Below are positions 7,654-16,809 of a stretch of DNA of 64,000 bases, in pieces (position 1 is the first letter of the stretch; every line of letters starts with the position of its first letter). The stretch spans positions 94,426-158,425 of the forward strand of contig NZ_JACBXS010000004.1 of assembly GCF_013415485.1 (NCBI RefSeq). The letters run 5' to 3'. Source of the DNA: Rhabdonatronobacter sediminivivens (lineage in GTDB: Bacteria; Pseudomonadota; Alphaproteobacteria; Rhodobacterales; Rhodobacteraceae). A model generated the notes under the pieces. That model was not told the DNA's origin. It did no database searches and saw only the letters and a program-made list of their open reading frames with translations. Made by a program: the position numbers and the translations under genes.

Positions 7654-9660
7654 ATGCTTGAAATCTTCGCGTCCGCCCTCAGCGATATCCTGACGTTCCA
7701 GCATATCGGCTACATGATGATCGGCGTCCTGGTGGGGCTGATGATCGGCGTGTTTCCCGGGCTGGGCGGCATTGCCGGGCTGTCGCTGGTGCTGCCGTTC
7801 CTGTACGGGCTGGACACCACAAGCGCGCTGGCCATGCTGATCGGGCTGATCGCGGTCATCCCCACATCCGACACATTTGCCAGTGTTCTCATGGGGATAC
7901 CGGGGTCTTCGGCCAGTCAGGCAACGGTGCTGGACGGCTTTCCCATGGCCAAGAACGGCGAGGCCGCCCGCGCCCTGGCCGCCGCCTTTTCGGCCTCGCT
8001 GGTGGGCGGCATCATCGGCGCGGTCATCCTGACCGGGTTCGTGCTGGTGGCGCGCCCCGTGATCCTGTCCTTCAGTTCGGCCGAATTGTTCATGCTGTCG
8101 GTCTTTGGGCTGTCCATGGTGGGCGTGCTGGCGGGCAAGAGCCTGGTCAAGGGGCTGGCGGCCTGCGGGGTCGGGCTGGTGATCGGCTCCATCGGGGGGG
8201 CACCGGCCACGGGCGAATTCCGCATGGTCTATGGGGTGGACTATCTCTATGACGGCATCCCGCTGGTGATCATCGGGCTGGGCCTATTTGCGGTGCCCGA
8301 GATTGTGGACCTGATGCGCCGGGACCGCTCCATCGCGGGGAACACCGGGCTGGGCGCGGGCTGGTTCTCAGGCCTGCGCGACGTGGCGCGCAACTGGTGG
8401 CTGACCCTGCGCTGTTCCTCCATCGGGGCGATCATCGGCGCCATTCCGGGGCTGGGTGGCACGGTGGTGGACTGGATCGCCTATGGCCATGCGGTGCAAT
8501 CAACCAAGGACAACCCCCGTTTTGGCCAGGGCGATGTGCGCGGGGTGATCGCACCCGAATCCGCCAATAACGCCAAGGAGGGCGGCGGCTTGCTGCCCAC
8601 CCTGCTGTTCGGCATCCCCGGCAGCGGTGCCATGGCGGTATTTCTGGGCGGGATGGTTCTGCTGGGCATCCAGCCCGGGCCGTCCATGGTCGGCACCAAT
8701 CTGGACCTGACCTATACAATCGTGTGGTCGCTGGCGCTGGCCAATGTCCTTGGCGCGGGGCTGTGCATCCTGCTGGCGGTGCCGATTTCGCGGCTCACGC
8801 TGATCCCGTTCAAGCTGCTGGCGCCGTTCATGATCGTGGTGATCTGCTTTGCCTCCTTCCAGGCCACCCGGATCATCGAGGACATGGTCGCGCTTCTGGT
8901 GCTGGGCGTGCTGGGCATCTACATGCGCCGCTTCGGATGGCCGCGCCCGGCGCTGCTGATCGGCTTCGTGCTGGCCACTCAGGCAGAGACCTACCTGTAT
9001 CAGGCGGTCCAGTTCTACGGGTGGGAGTTTCTGACCCGCACCGGGGTGATGATCATCATCGGCCTGACGCTGGGGTCGATCTGGCTGGGCGTGCGCTCCA
9101 AGGCCTCGTCGAGTTCGCGCGAAGAGTTGCTGGCCGAAGAGCCCGCCCATGCACCCGGGCTGGCCGAGAATATCCGCGCCCGCGCCCCGCAGCTAGCCTT
9201 TGCCGGGCTGATGCTGGTGGGCTTTGTGCTGGCGGTGCAGGACGCGCTGAAACAGTCCTTCCTGGGACAGGTATTCCCGCTGGTCATGGCCTCGGCAGGG
9301 GGGCTGTTCACGCTGGGGGTGATCGCTTTCCTGGCCTTCGGGCGCGTGAATACCCCCGCTGCAGTGGACGCAGAAAGCGGCATCGGCACCGACGAAGACC
9401 CGCCCGAACGCTCGATGCTGGCCAGCCTGTTCTGGCTGGCGGCGCTGGTGGCGCTCACCGCCATTTTCGGCTTCTTCATCGCGCTGATCGTGTTCTTCAT
9501 CGCCTTCCTGCAGTTCCGCGCGCGGGCCAGCTTGCTGATGACCGCCCTGCTGACCACGGGCGCGGCGGGCTTTGTGTTGACGCTGGCGTATTCGCTGAAC
9601 ATGCGCTTTCCCGGTGGCCTGCTGCAGGATCTCTATCGCCTGCCCTGGCCCTTCAGCTGA
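7654..9660 (+). CDS. tctA: Fused TctA-TctB tripartite tricarboxylate transporter membrane protein
   Basis: A 668-residue membrane protein. Residues 1 to about 490 are a complete TctA (large permease) with the family motifs MIGVFPGLGGIAGLSL and AIIGAIPGLGGTVVDWIAYG. A hydrophilic linker (SSSREELLAEEPAHAPG) leads to a C-terminal part with about four helices that resembles TctB, the small membrane subunit. No separate tctB gene lies between tctC and this gene or after it. TctA alone is usually about 500 residues, so the extra length fits a fusion. It imports the TctC ligand using an ion gradient. The gene downstream starts 11 bases after its stop. Confidence 0.9.
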   Translation: MLEIFASALSDILTFQHIGYMMIGVLVGLMIGVFPGLGGIAGLSLVLPFLYGLDTTSALAMLIGLIAVIPTSDTFASVLMGIPGSSASQATVLDGFPMAKNGEAARALAAAFSASLVGGIIGAVILTGFVLVARPVILSFSSAELFMLSVFGLSMVGVLAGKSLVKGLAACGVGLVIGSIGGAPATGEFRMVYGVDYLYDGIPLVIIGLGLFAVPEIVDLMRRDRSIAGNTGLGAGWFSGLRDVARNWWLTLRCSSIGAIIGAIPGLGGTVVDWIAYGHAVQSTKDNPRFGQGDVRGVIAPESANNAKEGGGLLPTLLFGIPGSGAMAVFLGGMVLLGIQPGPSMVGTNLDLTYTIVWSLALANVLGAGLCILLAVPISRLTLIPFKLLAPFMIVVICFASFQATRIIEDMVALLVLGVLGIYMRRFGWPRPALLIGFVLATQAETYLYQAVQFYGWEFLTRTGVMIIIGLTLGSIWLGVRSKASSSSREELLAEEPAHAPGLAENIRARAPQLAFAGLMLVGFVLAVQDALKQSFLGQVFPLVMASAGGLFTLGVIAFLAFGRVNTPAAVDAESGIGTDEDPPERSMLASLFWLAALVALTAIFGFFIALIVFFIAFLQFRARASLLMTALLTTGAAGFVLTLAYSLNMRFPGGLLQDLYRLPWPFS

Positions 9661-9671
9661 CAAGGACGACC

Positions 9672-10766
9672 ATGACCCAGACTGCCCTTCCCTTCCTGCT
9701 CATGCGCGGGGGCACCTCGCGCGGGTTGTATTTCCGCCAGAGCGACCTGCCGCAGGACCGCGAAACCCTGGCCAGGGTGCTCAACGCCGCCATGGGCGCG
9801 GGCCAGCCGGTGAATGCCGATGGCATGGGCGGCGGGCAGGTGGTGACGAACAAGGTCGCCATGCTCGCGGCTGGCAGCGATGGCTGGGCGGATGTGGATT
9901 ACTTCTTCGCCCAGGTCTCGCCCACCACGGCGCTGGACGTGGATTTTCGCCCCACCTGCGGCAACATCCTGTCCGGCGTGGGGGCGGCGGCGCTGGAAAT
10001 GGGGATCGTGCAGGCCACGGGCGACGAAACCCGGCTGCGCATCCGCGCCGTCAACACCGGCGCGCGGGTCGAGGCTGTGGTCCAGACCCCCGGCGGGCGG
10101 GTCAGCTACGCGGGCGACGCGGAGATCGACGGCATCCCCGGCACCGCCGCGCCGGTGCATCTGAACTTCATGGACACGGTCGGCACGCTCTGTGGGGCGA
10201 TGCTGCCCAGCGGCGCGGCGCGCGATGTGATCGACGGGGTGGCGGTCACGCTGATTGACGTGACCATGCCCATGATGATCGCCCGCGCCGCCGATTTCGG
10301 CCTGACGGGGTATGAGACCAAGGCCCAGATTGATGAAAACCCGCAGGTGATGGCCCGGATCGAGGCGATCCGGCTGGAAGCCGGGCGGCGCATGGGGCTG
10401 GGGGATGTCGCAGCCTCGGTCACGCCGAAAGTGGGGCTGCTGGCAGCGCCGCAGGCGCCCGAGGCCAGTATCAGTGCGCGCTATCTGACCCCCTGGGCCT
10501 GCCATCCGACCATGGCCGTGTCCGGCGGGCAATGCATTTCCGCCTGCGCGCTGCTGCCCGGATCGGTGGCTGAGGGGCTGGCCCGGATGCCCGGTTCCAG
10601 CCCTGCGAACATGCGGGTGGAACACCCCATGGGCCATATGGATGTGCTGATGGATTTCGCCCATGGCCCGCAGGGGCTGGAGGTGAAAAGCGCCGGTATC
10701 CTGCGCACCGCCCGGCTGATCGCGCGCGGCGAGGTGATGATCCCCGCCCATATCTGGGCCGGCTGA
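9672..10766 (+). CDS. PrpF/4-oxalomesaconate tautomerase family isomerase
   Basis: A 364-residue protein of the PrpF family, which shares the diaminopimelate-epimerase fold and moves double bonds in tricarboxylic acids. The start MTQTALPFLLMRGGTSRGLYF and the conserved cysteine-containing loop DFRPTCGNILSGVGAAALE are diagnostic. Known members include PrpF (methylaconitate isomerase) and GalD (4-oxalomesaconate tautomerase); sequence alone does not choose between them. No acnD, prpC or gallate-pathway gene is nearby. Being the last gene of the tctC-tctAB unit suggests that it works on the imported acid, for example an aconitate-type isomer (inference). Confidence 0.85.
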   Translation: MTQTALPFLLMRGGTSRGLYFRQSDLPQDRETLARVLNAAMGAGQPVNADGMGGGQVVTNKVAMLAAGSDGWADVDYFFAQVSPTTALDVDFRPTCGNILSGVGAAALEMGIVQATGDETRLRIRAVNTGARVEAVVQTPGGRVSYAGDAEIDGIPGTAAPVHLNFMDTVGTLCGAMLPSGAARDVIDGVAVTLIDVTMPMMIARAADFGLTGYETKAQIDENPQVMARIEAIRLEAGRRMGLGDVAASVTPKVGLLAAPQAPEASISARYLTPWACHPTMAVSGGQCISACALLPGSVAEGLARMPGSSPANMRVEHPMGHMDVLMDFAHGPQGLEVKSAGILRTARLIARGEVMIPAHIWAG

Positions 10767-10777
10767 CGCGCCCCGCG

Positions 10778-11506
10778 CTAACCGGCACTGCCGGGGTCCG
10801 GGGCGCCATCGTCGCCCCAGATCCCGGGCGCCTCGCGCAGCTGGCGCAGGCGGGTGCGGTGGGCGGCCTCGATATGGGCGCGCATGGCGGCCTCGGCCCC
10901 CGGGCCGTCGCGGGCGGTCAGGGCGCGCAGCAGGGCCTCATGCTCGGCGGCGGCGGTTTCGGCGCGTTCGGCGTCCAGCAGGGTCGAGGGGCCAAGGATC
11001 AGCAGCGTGCGGCTCATGCTGTCCATGGCATTGCGCAGGAAGCGATTCTTGGCGGCGTTCAGGATCCCGGCATGGAACTGCCGGTTCAGCCGCGACACTT
11101 GCGCGGGGTCAGCGGTGGCGGCGGTCATGCGGGCGTTGATCTCGGCCAGCTCGGCCAGTTCGATATCCGAGGCCGCCCGCGCCGCCAGCCGCGCCGCCGT
11201 GCCCTCCAGCACCGTGCGCATGTCATAAAGCTCCATCACCTCGGCATAGCTGAGGCGCCGCAGGGATGCCCCGTGGCGCGGCACATGCTCTACCAGCCCG
11301 TCGGCCTCCAGCTTGCGGATGGCCTCGCGCACGGGCGTGCGGCTGATGCCCAGCCGCGCGGCCAGGTCGATCTCGCGCAGGCGGGCGCCGGGCAGGATCT
11401 GGCCCCGGCGGATTTCCTCCAGCAGGCGCTGATAGGCCCCCTGCCCCTGCGAGGCCTCGATCATGGGGGCAGGAGCAGGGTCGGAATTGCGTGGGCGGCG
11501 GGGCAT
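10778..11506 (-). CDS. GntR family regulator with FCD effector domain
   Basis: A 242-residue regulator. The N-terminal winged helix contains GARLREIDLAARLGISRTPVREAIRKLEADGLV, split here by recognition helix residues SRTPVREAIRKL. The C-terminal FCD domain has the conserved MRTVLEGTAARLAA and a histidine in NRQFHAGIL that binds metal and carboxylate ligands in this family. It converges on the PrpF gene and diverges from the AbrB-type permease gene. The start MPRRPRN is chosen over a long leader without similarity; MIEASQG is a shorter option. Likely a repressor of the permease, perhaps also of the tct genes. Confidence 0.9.
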   Translation of the reverse strand: MPRRPRNSDPAPAPMIEASQGQGAYQRLLEEIRRGQILPGARLREIDLAARLGISRTPVREAIRKLEADGLVEHVPRHGASLRRLSYAEVMELYDMRTVLEGTAARLAARAASDIELAELAEINARMTAATADPAQVSRLNRQFHAGILNAAKNRFLRNAMDSMSRTLLILGPSTLLDAERAETAAAEHEALLRALTARDGPGAEAAMRAHIEAAHRTRLRQLREAPGIWGDDGAPDPGSAG

Positions 11507-11538
11507 GGGCGGACCGGGAAGGAGGGGGTTGCGTGTGT

Positions 11539-11556
11539 GTATCCAGATGTATACAG
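11539..11556. promoter_or_regulatory. TGTATACA palindrome, candidate GntR operator
   Basis: A perfect 8-bp palindrome TGTATACA at 11549-11556, preceded by a half copy TGTAT at 11539-11543, sits between the divergent GntR and permease genes. GntR/FCD proteins bind short palindromes of this kind. The site would overlap promoters of both genes. Confidence 0.5.
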
Positions 11557-11592
11557 TTGGCCCACCGTGAGTCAACCCCGACAGGCCACCCC

Positions 11593-12621
11593 ATGACAGC
11601 GCTTCTGAAAACCATGCTGATCGCCGCGCTGGGCGTGGCCGTCTTTCACACGCTGAACCTGCCGCTGCCGTTCCTGTTCGGCCCCATGTTCGCCTGCCTG
11701 GGCGCGGCCCTGCTGGGGGTGCAGCTGAAGGGCAACAAGCTGGTGGAACATGGCTCACGCTCCATCCTGGGGGTGGCGGTCGGGGCCAGCATCACGCCCG
11801 CGCTGCTGGCGCAACTGCCGACCATGGCCACCACCATCGCGCTGGTGCCGCCCTATATCCTGCTGATCGGGCTGATCGGCGTGCCCTTCTTTCGCCGCTT
11901 CGGCGGCTATGACCGGCCCACGGCCTATTACGCGGCCATGCCCGGCGGGTTCCAGGACATGGTGCTGTTTGGACAGGAGGCCGGGGCCAACACCCGCGCG
12001 CTGGCGCTGATCCATGCCACGCGGGTGCTGATGATCGTGGTGCTGGCGCCGATCATCCTGGCCTTCGCCTATGGGGTCACGCTGGACGGGGCCATCGGCG
12101 CCCCGGCGGCCGAGGTGCCCGCCCACGAACTGGCGCTGATGGCGGCGGCGGCGATCATCGGCTGGCAGGTGGCGAAAAAGCTGGGCCTGTTCGGCGCGCC
12201 GATCCTGGGGCCGATGATCGTCACCGCGGCGCTGTCGCTGCTGGACCTGCTGCATTTCCGCCCCCCGTCCGAGGCCATCCAGGCCGCGCAGTATTTCATC
12301 GGACTGGGGATCGGCGTGCAATATGTCGGCGTCACCCTGCGAGAGTTGCGCCATGACGTGGCCGTGGGCGCGGCCTTCGCGGTGATCCTGGCGGCGCTGG
12401 CGGCAGTGTTCACGGTGATCGCACGGCAACTGGGCGGCGCGCCCCCGGTCGAGGCCTTCCTGTCCTTCGCCCCCGGCGGGCAGGCGGAACTGGCGGTGCT
12501 GGCGATTGTGGTTGGCGCGGATCTGGGCTTCATCGTCGCGCATCATGTGGTGCGGCTGGTTATGGTGATCTCGCTCGCCCCGCTGATCGGCGCGCGCTTC
12601 CTGCGCCAGTCCGGGGATTAG
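11593..12621 (+). CDS. AbrB family membrane transporter
   Basis: A 342-residue polytopic membrane protein of the AbrB/COG3180 family (often labelled ammonia monooxygenase-like, which is misleading). It shows the internal duplication of this family: each half carries a GPM-type motif (FLFGPMFACLG early, APILGPMIVTAA in the second half) and an A/S-x-PGG sequence (AMPGGFQDM and FAPGGQAEL). The transported compound is unknown; some relatives sit with dicarboxylate or tricarboxylate genes. It is divergent from the GntR gene and its stop codon overlaps that of the convergent DUF3422 gene. Confidence 0.85.
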   Translation: MTALLKTMLIAALGVAVFHTLNLPLPFLFGPMFACLGAALLGVQLKGNKLVEHGSRSILGVAVGASITPALLAQLPTMATTIALVPPYILLIGLIGVPFFRRFGGYDRPTAYYAAMPGGFQDMVLFGQEAGANTRALALIHATRVLMIVVLAPIILAFAYGVTLDGAIGAPAAEVPAHELALMAAAAIIGWQVAKKLGLFGAPILGPMIVTAALSLLDLLHFRPPSEAIQAAQYFIGLGIGVQYVGVTLRELRHDVAVGAAFAVILAALAAVFTVIARQLGGAPPVEAFLSFAPGGQAELAVLAIVVGADLGFIVAHHVVRLVMVISLAPLIGARFLRQSGD

Positions 12622-13913
12622 CCCGAAGGCCCGGAAATCCGGTTGCGGATGCGCCGCAGTGCCGCCCACACCCCGGCCACCACCAGCGGCGTCAGCACAA
12701 ACAGCACAAGCGTGCGGCTCAGCCCCAAGGGTTCGGCCAGCGGCATGGCCATGTTCGCGGCCAGGTTGACGCCATAATAGCTGATCGCCACCACCGACAG
12801 CCCCTCGACCGTGTGCTGCAGGCGCAGTTGCAGATCGGCGCGCCGGTCCATGCTTTCCAGCAGCTTCTGGTTCTGGGCCGAGCGTTCCACATCCACCCGC
12901 GTGCCCAGCAGCGTGCCCGCGCGCATGGCGCGTTCGGCCATCACGGCCAGCCGGGTTTCGGCGGATTTCACCGTGCGCATGGCCGGGTCATAGCGGCGCA
13001 TCATGAACTCGCGCCAGGTCTGGCGGCCCTCGAACCGCTCCTCGCGCAGCACATCGATGCGCTGATGGACAATCGCCTCATAGGCGCCGGTGGCCCCGAA
13101 GCGAAAGGACGATTCCGCCAGCATGTTCTCCAGCTCGCTCGAAATCTCCAGCAGCGCCTGCAACGTGTCCTCGGCGCTGGCCTCATCCTGGGTCATGGCG
13201 CGGGTCATGCGGTTGAGCCGCTCATCCAGCGCCCCCATGCGCGGCGACAGCTCCCGCGCGCGGGCCAGCCCCAGCATGGACATGGATTTATAGGTCTCGA
13301 TCTCGCACAGCCGCTGGATGATCCGCCCGATCCGCCGCCCCCCCGTGCCCCGGCGCACAAAAACCGCCATGCGGATATGGCCTGCCCGGTCGATGCGGAA
13401 ATCGCTGGCGATGATCGCCGCCCCGTCCAGCACGCGTGAGACAGCGAGGCTCTCGGGCACGAACCAATCGGCCAGTAGTGCTGCGATACGGCCCTCGGTC
13501 TCGGGGATGTAATCGACCCGCAACAGGACCGAGGTCACCCGCACCCCCGGCGCCGCCGCCAGCCAGTCATCGGGGAACACCTCCAGCGCGCGCGGGTCAA
13601 AGGGCCGCTCGCCCACGCCGGGCTCAAAGGCGGTATAGGTGACGAATTCGGTGTGGCTCTCCCATTTCAACACATGGCGGCCCAGATCGGCGGTGTGATG
13701 GGTGGCCTCGGGCGCGGGATGAGCGGCGCCGTGGCGGGCCAGCAGGGACAGCAGGTGCGCGCGATCCTCGGCCTTGTCGCGGCCAGCCGCCTCGCTCGGG
13801 CGCTTGACGGCCACATAGACGGCGGTGCAAGGGGCCTCGATCGTGGCAAAGGGGCGGGCGTGCAGCTCGTTGACCAGGGCGTAGCGCAGGGAATGGTCCG
13901 GGATGGGGGGCAT
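12618..13913 (-). CDS. DUF3422 family membrane-anchored protein
   Basis: A 431-residue protein belonging to DUF3422 by its start (HSLRYALVNELHARPF), central region and length. Two hydrophobic helices lie at the C-terminus (about residues 365-385 and 393-415) separated by a short loop, an arrangement that recalls CorA-like or Mg-transporter topologies, preceded by a long charged, probably helical region. Function is not established. The chosen start has GGAG upstream; an in-frame ATG 27 bases earlier is possible. It is convergent with the permease gene, with the stop codons sharing bases. Confidence 0.82.
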   Translation of the reverse strand: MPPIPDHSLRYALVNELHARPFATIEAPCTAVYVAVKRPSEAAGRDKAEDRAHLLSLLARHGAAHPAPEATHHTADLGRHVLKWESHTEFVTYTAFEPGVGERPFDPRALEVFPDDWLAAAPGVRVTSVLLRVDYIPETEGRIAALLADWFVPESLAVSRVLDGAAIIASDFRIDRAGHIRMAVFVRRGTGGRRIGRIIQRLCEIETYKSMSMLGLARARELSPRMGALDERLNRMTRAMTQDEASAEDTLQALLEISSELENMLAESSFRFGATGAYEAIVHQRIDVLREERFEGRQTWREFMMRRYDPAMRTVKSAETRLAVMAERAMRAGTLLGTRVDVERSAQNQKLLESMDRRADLQLRLQHTVEGLSVVAISYYGVNLAANMAMPLAEPLGLSRTLVLFVLTPLVVAGVWAALRRIRNRISGPSG

Positions 13914-14060
13914 TTGCGCTACTCCGCTGCGATCAGCCATGGCCAACCATATTCTGCACCTGCAGCCGAAAGGCAAATGCCCCGCCCGGCACACCGCGGC
14001 ACACTTGTTTTTTCGCCACACCCGGCAGCCACAGAACCGGCCCTGCGCCCGCGCAGGGCC

Positions 14061-14109
14061 GCGCCCCCGAGGCGCGCAGGGTGGGTGGGTGGGCGCGGCT
14101 CGGGGGCGC
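14061..14109. repeat. Hairpin with (GGGT)3GGG quadruplex motif in the loop (copy 1)
   Basis: An 11-bp perfect stem (14061-14071 with 14099-14109, GCGCCCCCGAG/CTCGGGGGCGC) encloses GGGTGGGTGGGTGGG at 14079-14093 on the plus strand. It lies 43 bases downstream of the stop of the minus-strand SH3 gene, so the transcript carries the C-rich version. Two further copies are at 33.2 and 33.7 kb. Confidence 0.75.
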
Positions 14110-14152
14110 ACCGGCACCACGCCGGGGGCCAGCGCGCCCCCGAAACTGGGCG

Positions 14153-14776
14153 CTACTTCACGGGAACCGCCGGGGCCAGCGAACAGCACCCCGTCAGCAG
14201 GGCTGCCTCCGGGCCGGGCATCAGCCCCACGCCAAGGCCGAACAACCGGTCGCTCATCCCGTCGGAGCAGTCCGGCGCCGCATGGACATAGGCCACAACC
14301 CCGCCCTCGGCCCGGATCATGCGGCGCAGATCATCGCGCAACATGGCATCCTGGGCGATTTCCAGCGCAAAGCGCTCGGGTTCTTCGCCCATGGCCTCAT
14401 AGATCAGATCGCCATCGTCATGGTGCAGGCTCCAGAACGGCTCGGTCCCGAAGCAGCGCAGCCCCACCGGCAGGTTGTAATTGTCGATATGCACCCCACG
14501 CGCCGCCATGTAGCGCAGGAACACCCAGCCCGTGCCCTCGCCCACATTGATCCGCCCCCAGGTGCCACGGCTGTCGCGGGCCGTGACCTCGATCCCGCGC
14601 GCATCCGGGGCCAGCGTGCCGATCACCTCGGCCTGCGCGGTGGGCGCGGCGCGGATGTTGAGCGTGTCATCCGCCGCCACCCCCGTCACATCGAACAGCT
14701 GCGGCAGGGGCTCGGCCTCCGCCTGCCCCGCCCAAAGCATGAACGCCGCCATCATTGCCCAGAACCGCATCCGCAT
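14153..14776 (-). CDS. Secreted SH3-domain protein
   Basis: A 207-residue protein with a signal peptide (hydrophobic MMAAFMLWAGQAEA, cleavage before EPLP). Residues about 30-95 form a bacterial SH3-like domain (LNIRAAPTAQAEVIGTL, WGRINVGEGTGWVF). The remainder contains LRCFGTEPFWSL and a pair of cysteines (C173, C201 region), a second module common in periplasmic proteins of this order. It probably binds cell wall or ligands in the periplasm; no enzymatic residues are evident. It stands alone, divergent from the aminotransferase gene. Confidence 0.8.
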   Translation of the reverse strand: MRMRFWAMMAAFMLWAGQAEAEPLPQLFDVTGVAADDTLNIRAAPTAQAEVIGTLAPDARGIEVTARDSRGTWGRINVGEGTGWVFLRYMAARGVHIDNYNLPVGLRCFGTEPFWSLHHDDGDLIYEAMGEEPERFALEIAQDAMLRDDLRRMIRAEGGVVAYVHAAPDCSDGMSDRLFGLGVGLMPGPEAALLTGCCSLAPAVPVK

Positions 14777-14911
14777 CCCTCCTTGCCTATGCCTTCAGCC
14801 TACACGCTTGGCAGCCTGCGCCAAAGCCCCCTGTCCGCATTGTCACTGCCGCCAATCGCCTTTACTGTGCGCCCAACCCCGCAACCGGATTGAAAGTTCA
14901 GAGGACTCGCC

Positions 14912-16096
14912 ATGTTCGAAACCCTCACCCCGCCGCCCGCCGACAAGATCATCGAGCTGATGGCACAGTTCCGCGCCGACCCGCGCGAGGACAAGATCGA
15001 CCTGGGCGTCGGCGTCTACAAGGACCCCGAAGGCCGCACCCCGGTCATGCGCGCCGTGCGCACCGCCGCCACCCGCGTCTGGGAGGCCGAGACCACCAAG
15101 GCCTATGTCGGCCTGGCCGGAGACGCCGCCTTCAACGCCGCCATGGCGAAGCTGGTGCTGGGCGAGGCGCATGACCCCGCGCGCACGGCCTCGGTCGCCA
15201 CGCCGGGCGGCACCGGCGCCATCCGCATCGCCGCGGAACTGATCCGCAACACCGCGCCCGGGGCCACGGTCTGGATGTCGGACCCCACCTGGCCCAACCA
15301 CCCGGCGATCCTGAAATACCTGGACATTCCGCAGACCAGCTACCGCTATTTCGATACCACCACCGGCGAGGTGGATTTCGACGCCATGATGGCCGATCTG
15401 GCCGGGGTGCAGCGCGGCGATGTGGTGCTGCTGCACGGCTGCTGCCACAACCCCACCGGCGCCAACCTGACCGCCGATCAATGGCTGGCGGTGGCCGATC
15501 TGCTGGGGGACAAGGGCGCGCTGGCCTGGATCGATATTGCCTATCAGGGCTTCGGTGACGGGCTGGAGGCCGATGCCTTCGGCACGCGCCTGCTGGCCAA
15601 ACAACTGCCCGAGGTTCTGATCGCGGCCTCCTGCTCCAAGAATTTCGGCGTTTACCGCGAGCGCGCGGGCGTGCTGATGGCGCTTTCGGCCAAGGGCACG
15701 GACCGCGATGTGGTGCAGGGCAACCTCAACACCCTCAACCGCGTCAACTATTCCTTCCCGCCCGATCATGGCGCGCGGCTGGTCAGCACGGTGCTGGACA
15801 GCGACGATCTGCGCGCCGACTGGGCGGCCGAGCTTGAGGATGTGCGCAACTCCATGCTGGGTCTGCGTACCCAGCTGGCCGAGGAGCTGCGCCGCCTGAC
15901 CAATTCCGACTGCTATGACTTCATCGCCCGGCACCGGGGCATGTTCTCGCGCCTGGGCCTGACGCCGGAACAGGTGGCGACCCTGCGCAAGGAGCATGGC
16001 ATCTACATGGTGGGCGATTCGCGGATCAACATTGCCGGGCTGAACGCGCAGAGCGTGCCGGTTCTGGCCCGCGCCATCGCCGCGCTGGATGGCTGA
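14912..16096 (+). CDS. Aromatic/aspartate aminotransferase (class I, PLP)
   Basis: A 394-residue aminotransferase of the AspC/TyrB type. The PLP lysine is K243 in [15 protein letters not shown]; other landmarks are [22 protein letters not shown] (the Asn contacting PLP) and the C-terminal arginine in SRINIAGL that binds the substrate carboxylate. It transfers amino groups between aspartate or aromatic amino acids and 2-oxoglutarate in the cytoplasm. Aspartate versus aromatic preference is not visible. Ribosome binding site AGAGGA precedes the ATG. The next gene starts close to its stop, so co-transcription is likely. Confidence 0.93.
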   Translation: MFETLTPPPADKIIELMAQFRADPREDKIDLGVGVYKDPEGRTPVMRAVRTAATRVWEAETTKAYVGLAGDAAFNAAMAKLVLGEAHDPARTASVATPGGTGAIRIAAELIRNTAPGATVWMSDPTWPNHPAILKYLDIPQTSYRYFDTTTGEVDFDAMMADLAGVQRGDVVLLHGCCHNPTGANLTADQWLAVADLLGDKGALAWIDIAYQGFGDGLEADAFGTRLLAKQLPEVLIAASCSKNFGVYRERAGVLMALSAKGTDRDVVQGNLNTLNRVNYSFPPDHGARLVSTVLDSDDLRADWAAELEDVRNSMLGLRTQLAEELRRLTNSDCYDFIARHRGMFSRLGLTPEQVATLRKEHGIYMVGDSRINIAGLNAQSVPVLARAIAALDG

Positions 16097-16109
16097 GCGG
16101 AGCGCGCCC

Positions 16110-16640
16110 ATGATCCTGGCCTACAAGGACCACGAACCCACCCTGCCCCCGCAGGACCAGCATTTCATCGCCCCCGATGCCATGGTCATCGGCCAGGTGG
16201 CCCTGGGGGCCTGGACCTCGGTCTGGTTCGGCGCCGTGCTGCGCGGGGACAATGAACCCATCCGCATCGACGAGGGCAGCAACATCCAGGACCTCTGCGT
16301 GCTGCACACCGACCCGGGCTATCCGGTCCATGTGGGGCGCAACTGCACCATCGGCCACCGGGCGATCCTGCATGGCTGCACCGTGGGCGATGGCTCATTG
16401 GTGGGAATGGGGGCGATGGTGCTCAACGGCGCGAAGATCGGACGCGGCTGCCTGATCGGCGCCGGCGCGCTGGTGACCGAGGGCAAGGAAATCCCCGACC
16501 ATTCGCTGGTCATGGGCAGCCCCGGCCGCGTGGTGCGCACGCTGGACGCGCAGGCGCTGGCGCGGCTGGAACGCTCGGCCGCCGGATACCGCGACAAGAT
16601 CGTGCAGTACCGCGCGACGATGCGCCCGGTGGCGGGCTGA
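16110..16640 (+). CDS. Gamma-class carbonic anhydrase-like protein
   Basis: A 176-residue left-handed beta-helix protein. The three zinc-ligand histidines of the gamma class are in place: H66 (VLHTD), H83 (IGHRA) and H88 (ILHGC). Hexapeptide repeats such as [20 protein letters not shown] are evident, and the length matches YrdA/PaaY-type members rather than the longer Cam. It may hydrate CO2, although many members of this subclass show weak or no activity. The ATG at 16110 follows GGAG by seven bases; an in-frame ATG at 16089 would overlap the aminotransferase gene. Confidence 0.9.
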   Translation: MILAYKDHEPTLPPQDQHFIAPDAMVIGQVALGAWTSVWFGAVLRGDNEPIRIDEGSNIQDLCVLHTDPGYPVHVGRNCTIGHRAILHGCTVGDGSLVGMGAMVLNGAKIGRGCLIGAGALVTEGKEIPDHSLVMGSPGRVVRTLDAQALARLERSAAGYRDKIVQYRATMRPVAG

Positions 16641-16809
16641 GGCAACCTCTGGCGCCCCGGACTGCGGGCGCGGGGTAACCTCGGGTCATTCGGAAAACCG
16701 CAAAAAAATCCTGAAAACCATGAAACCGAAGGCGGGGCCTTTGCGTCAGTTGTGCAACGGGGCGCGCAAGAAGCGCACCCGGATTGCAAAGGAAACAGGA
16801 GGACACCTG

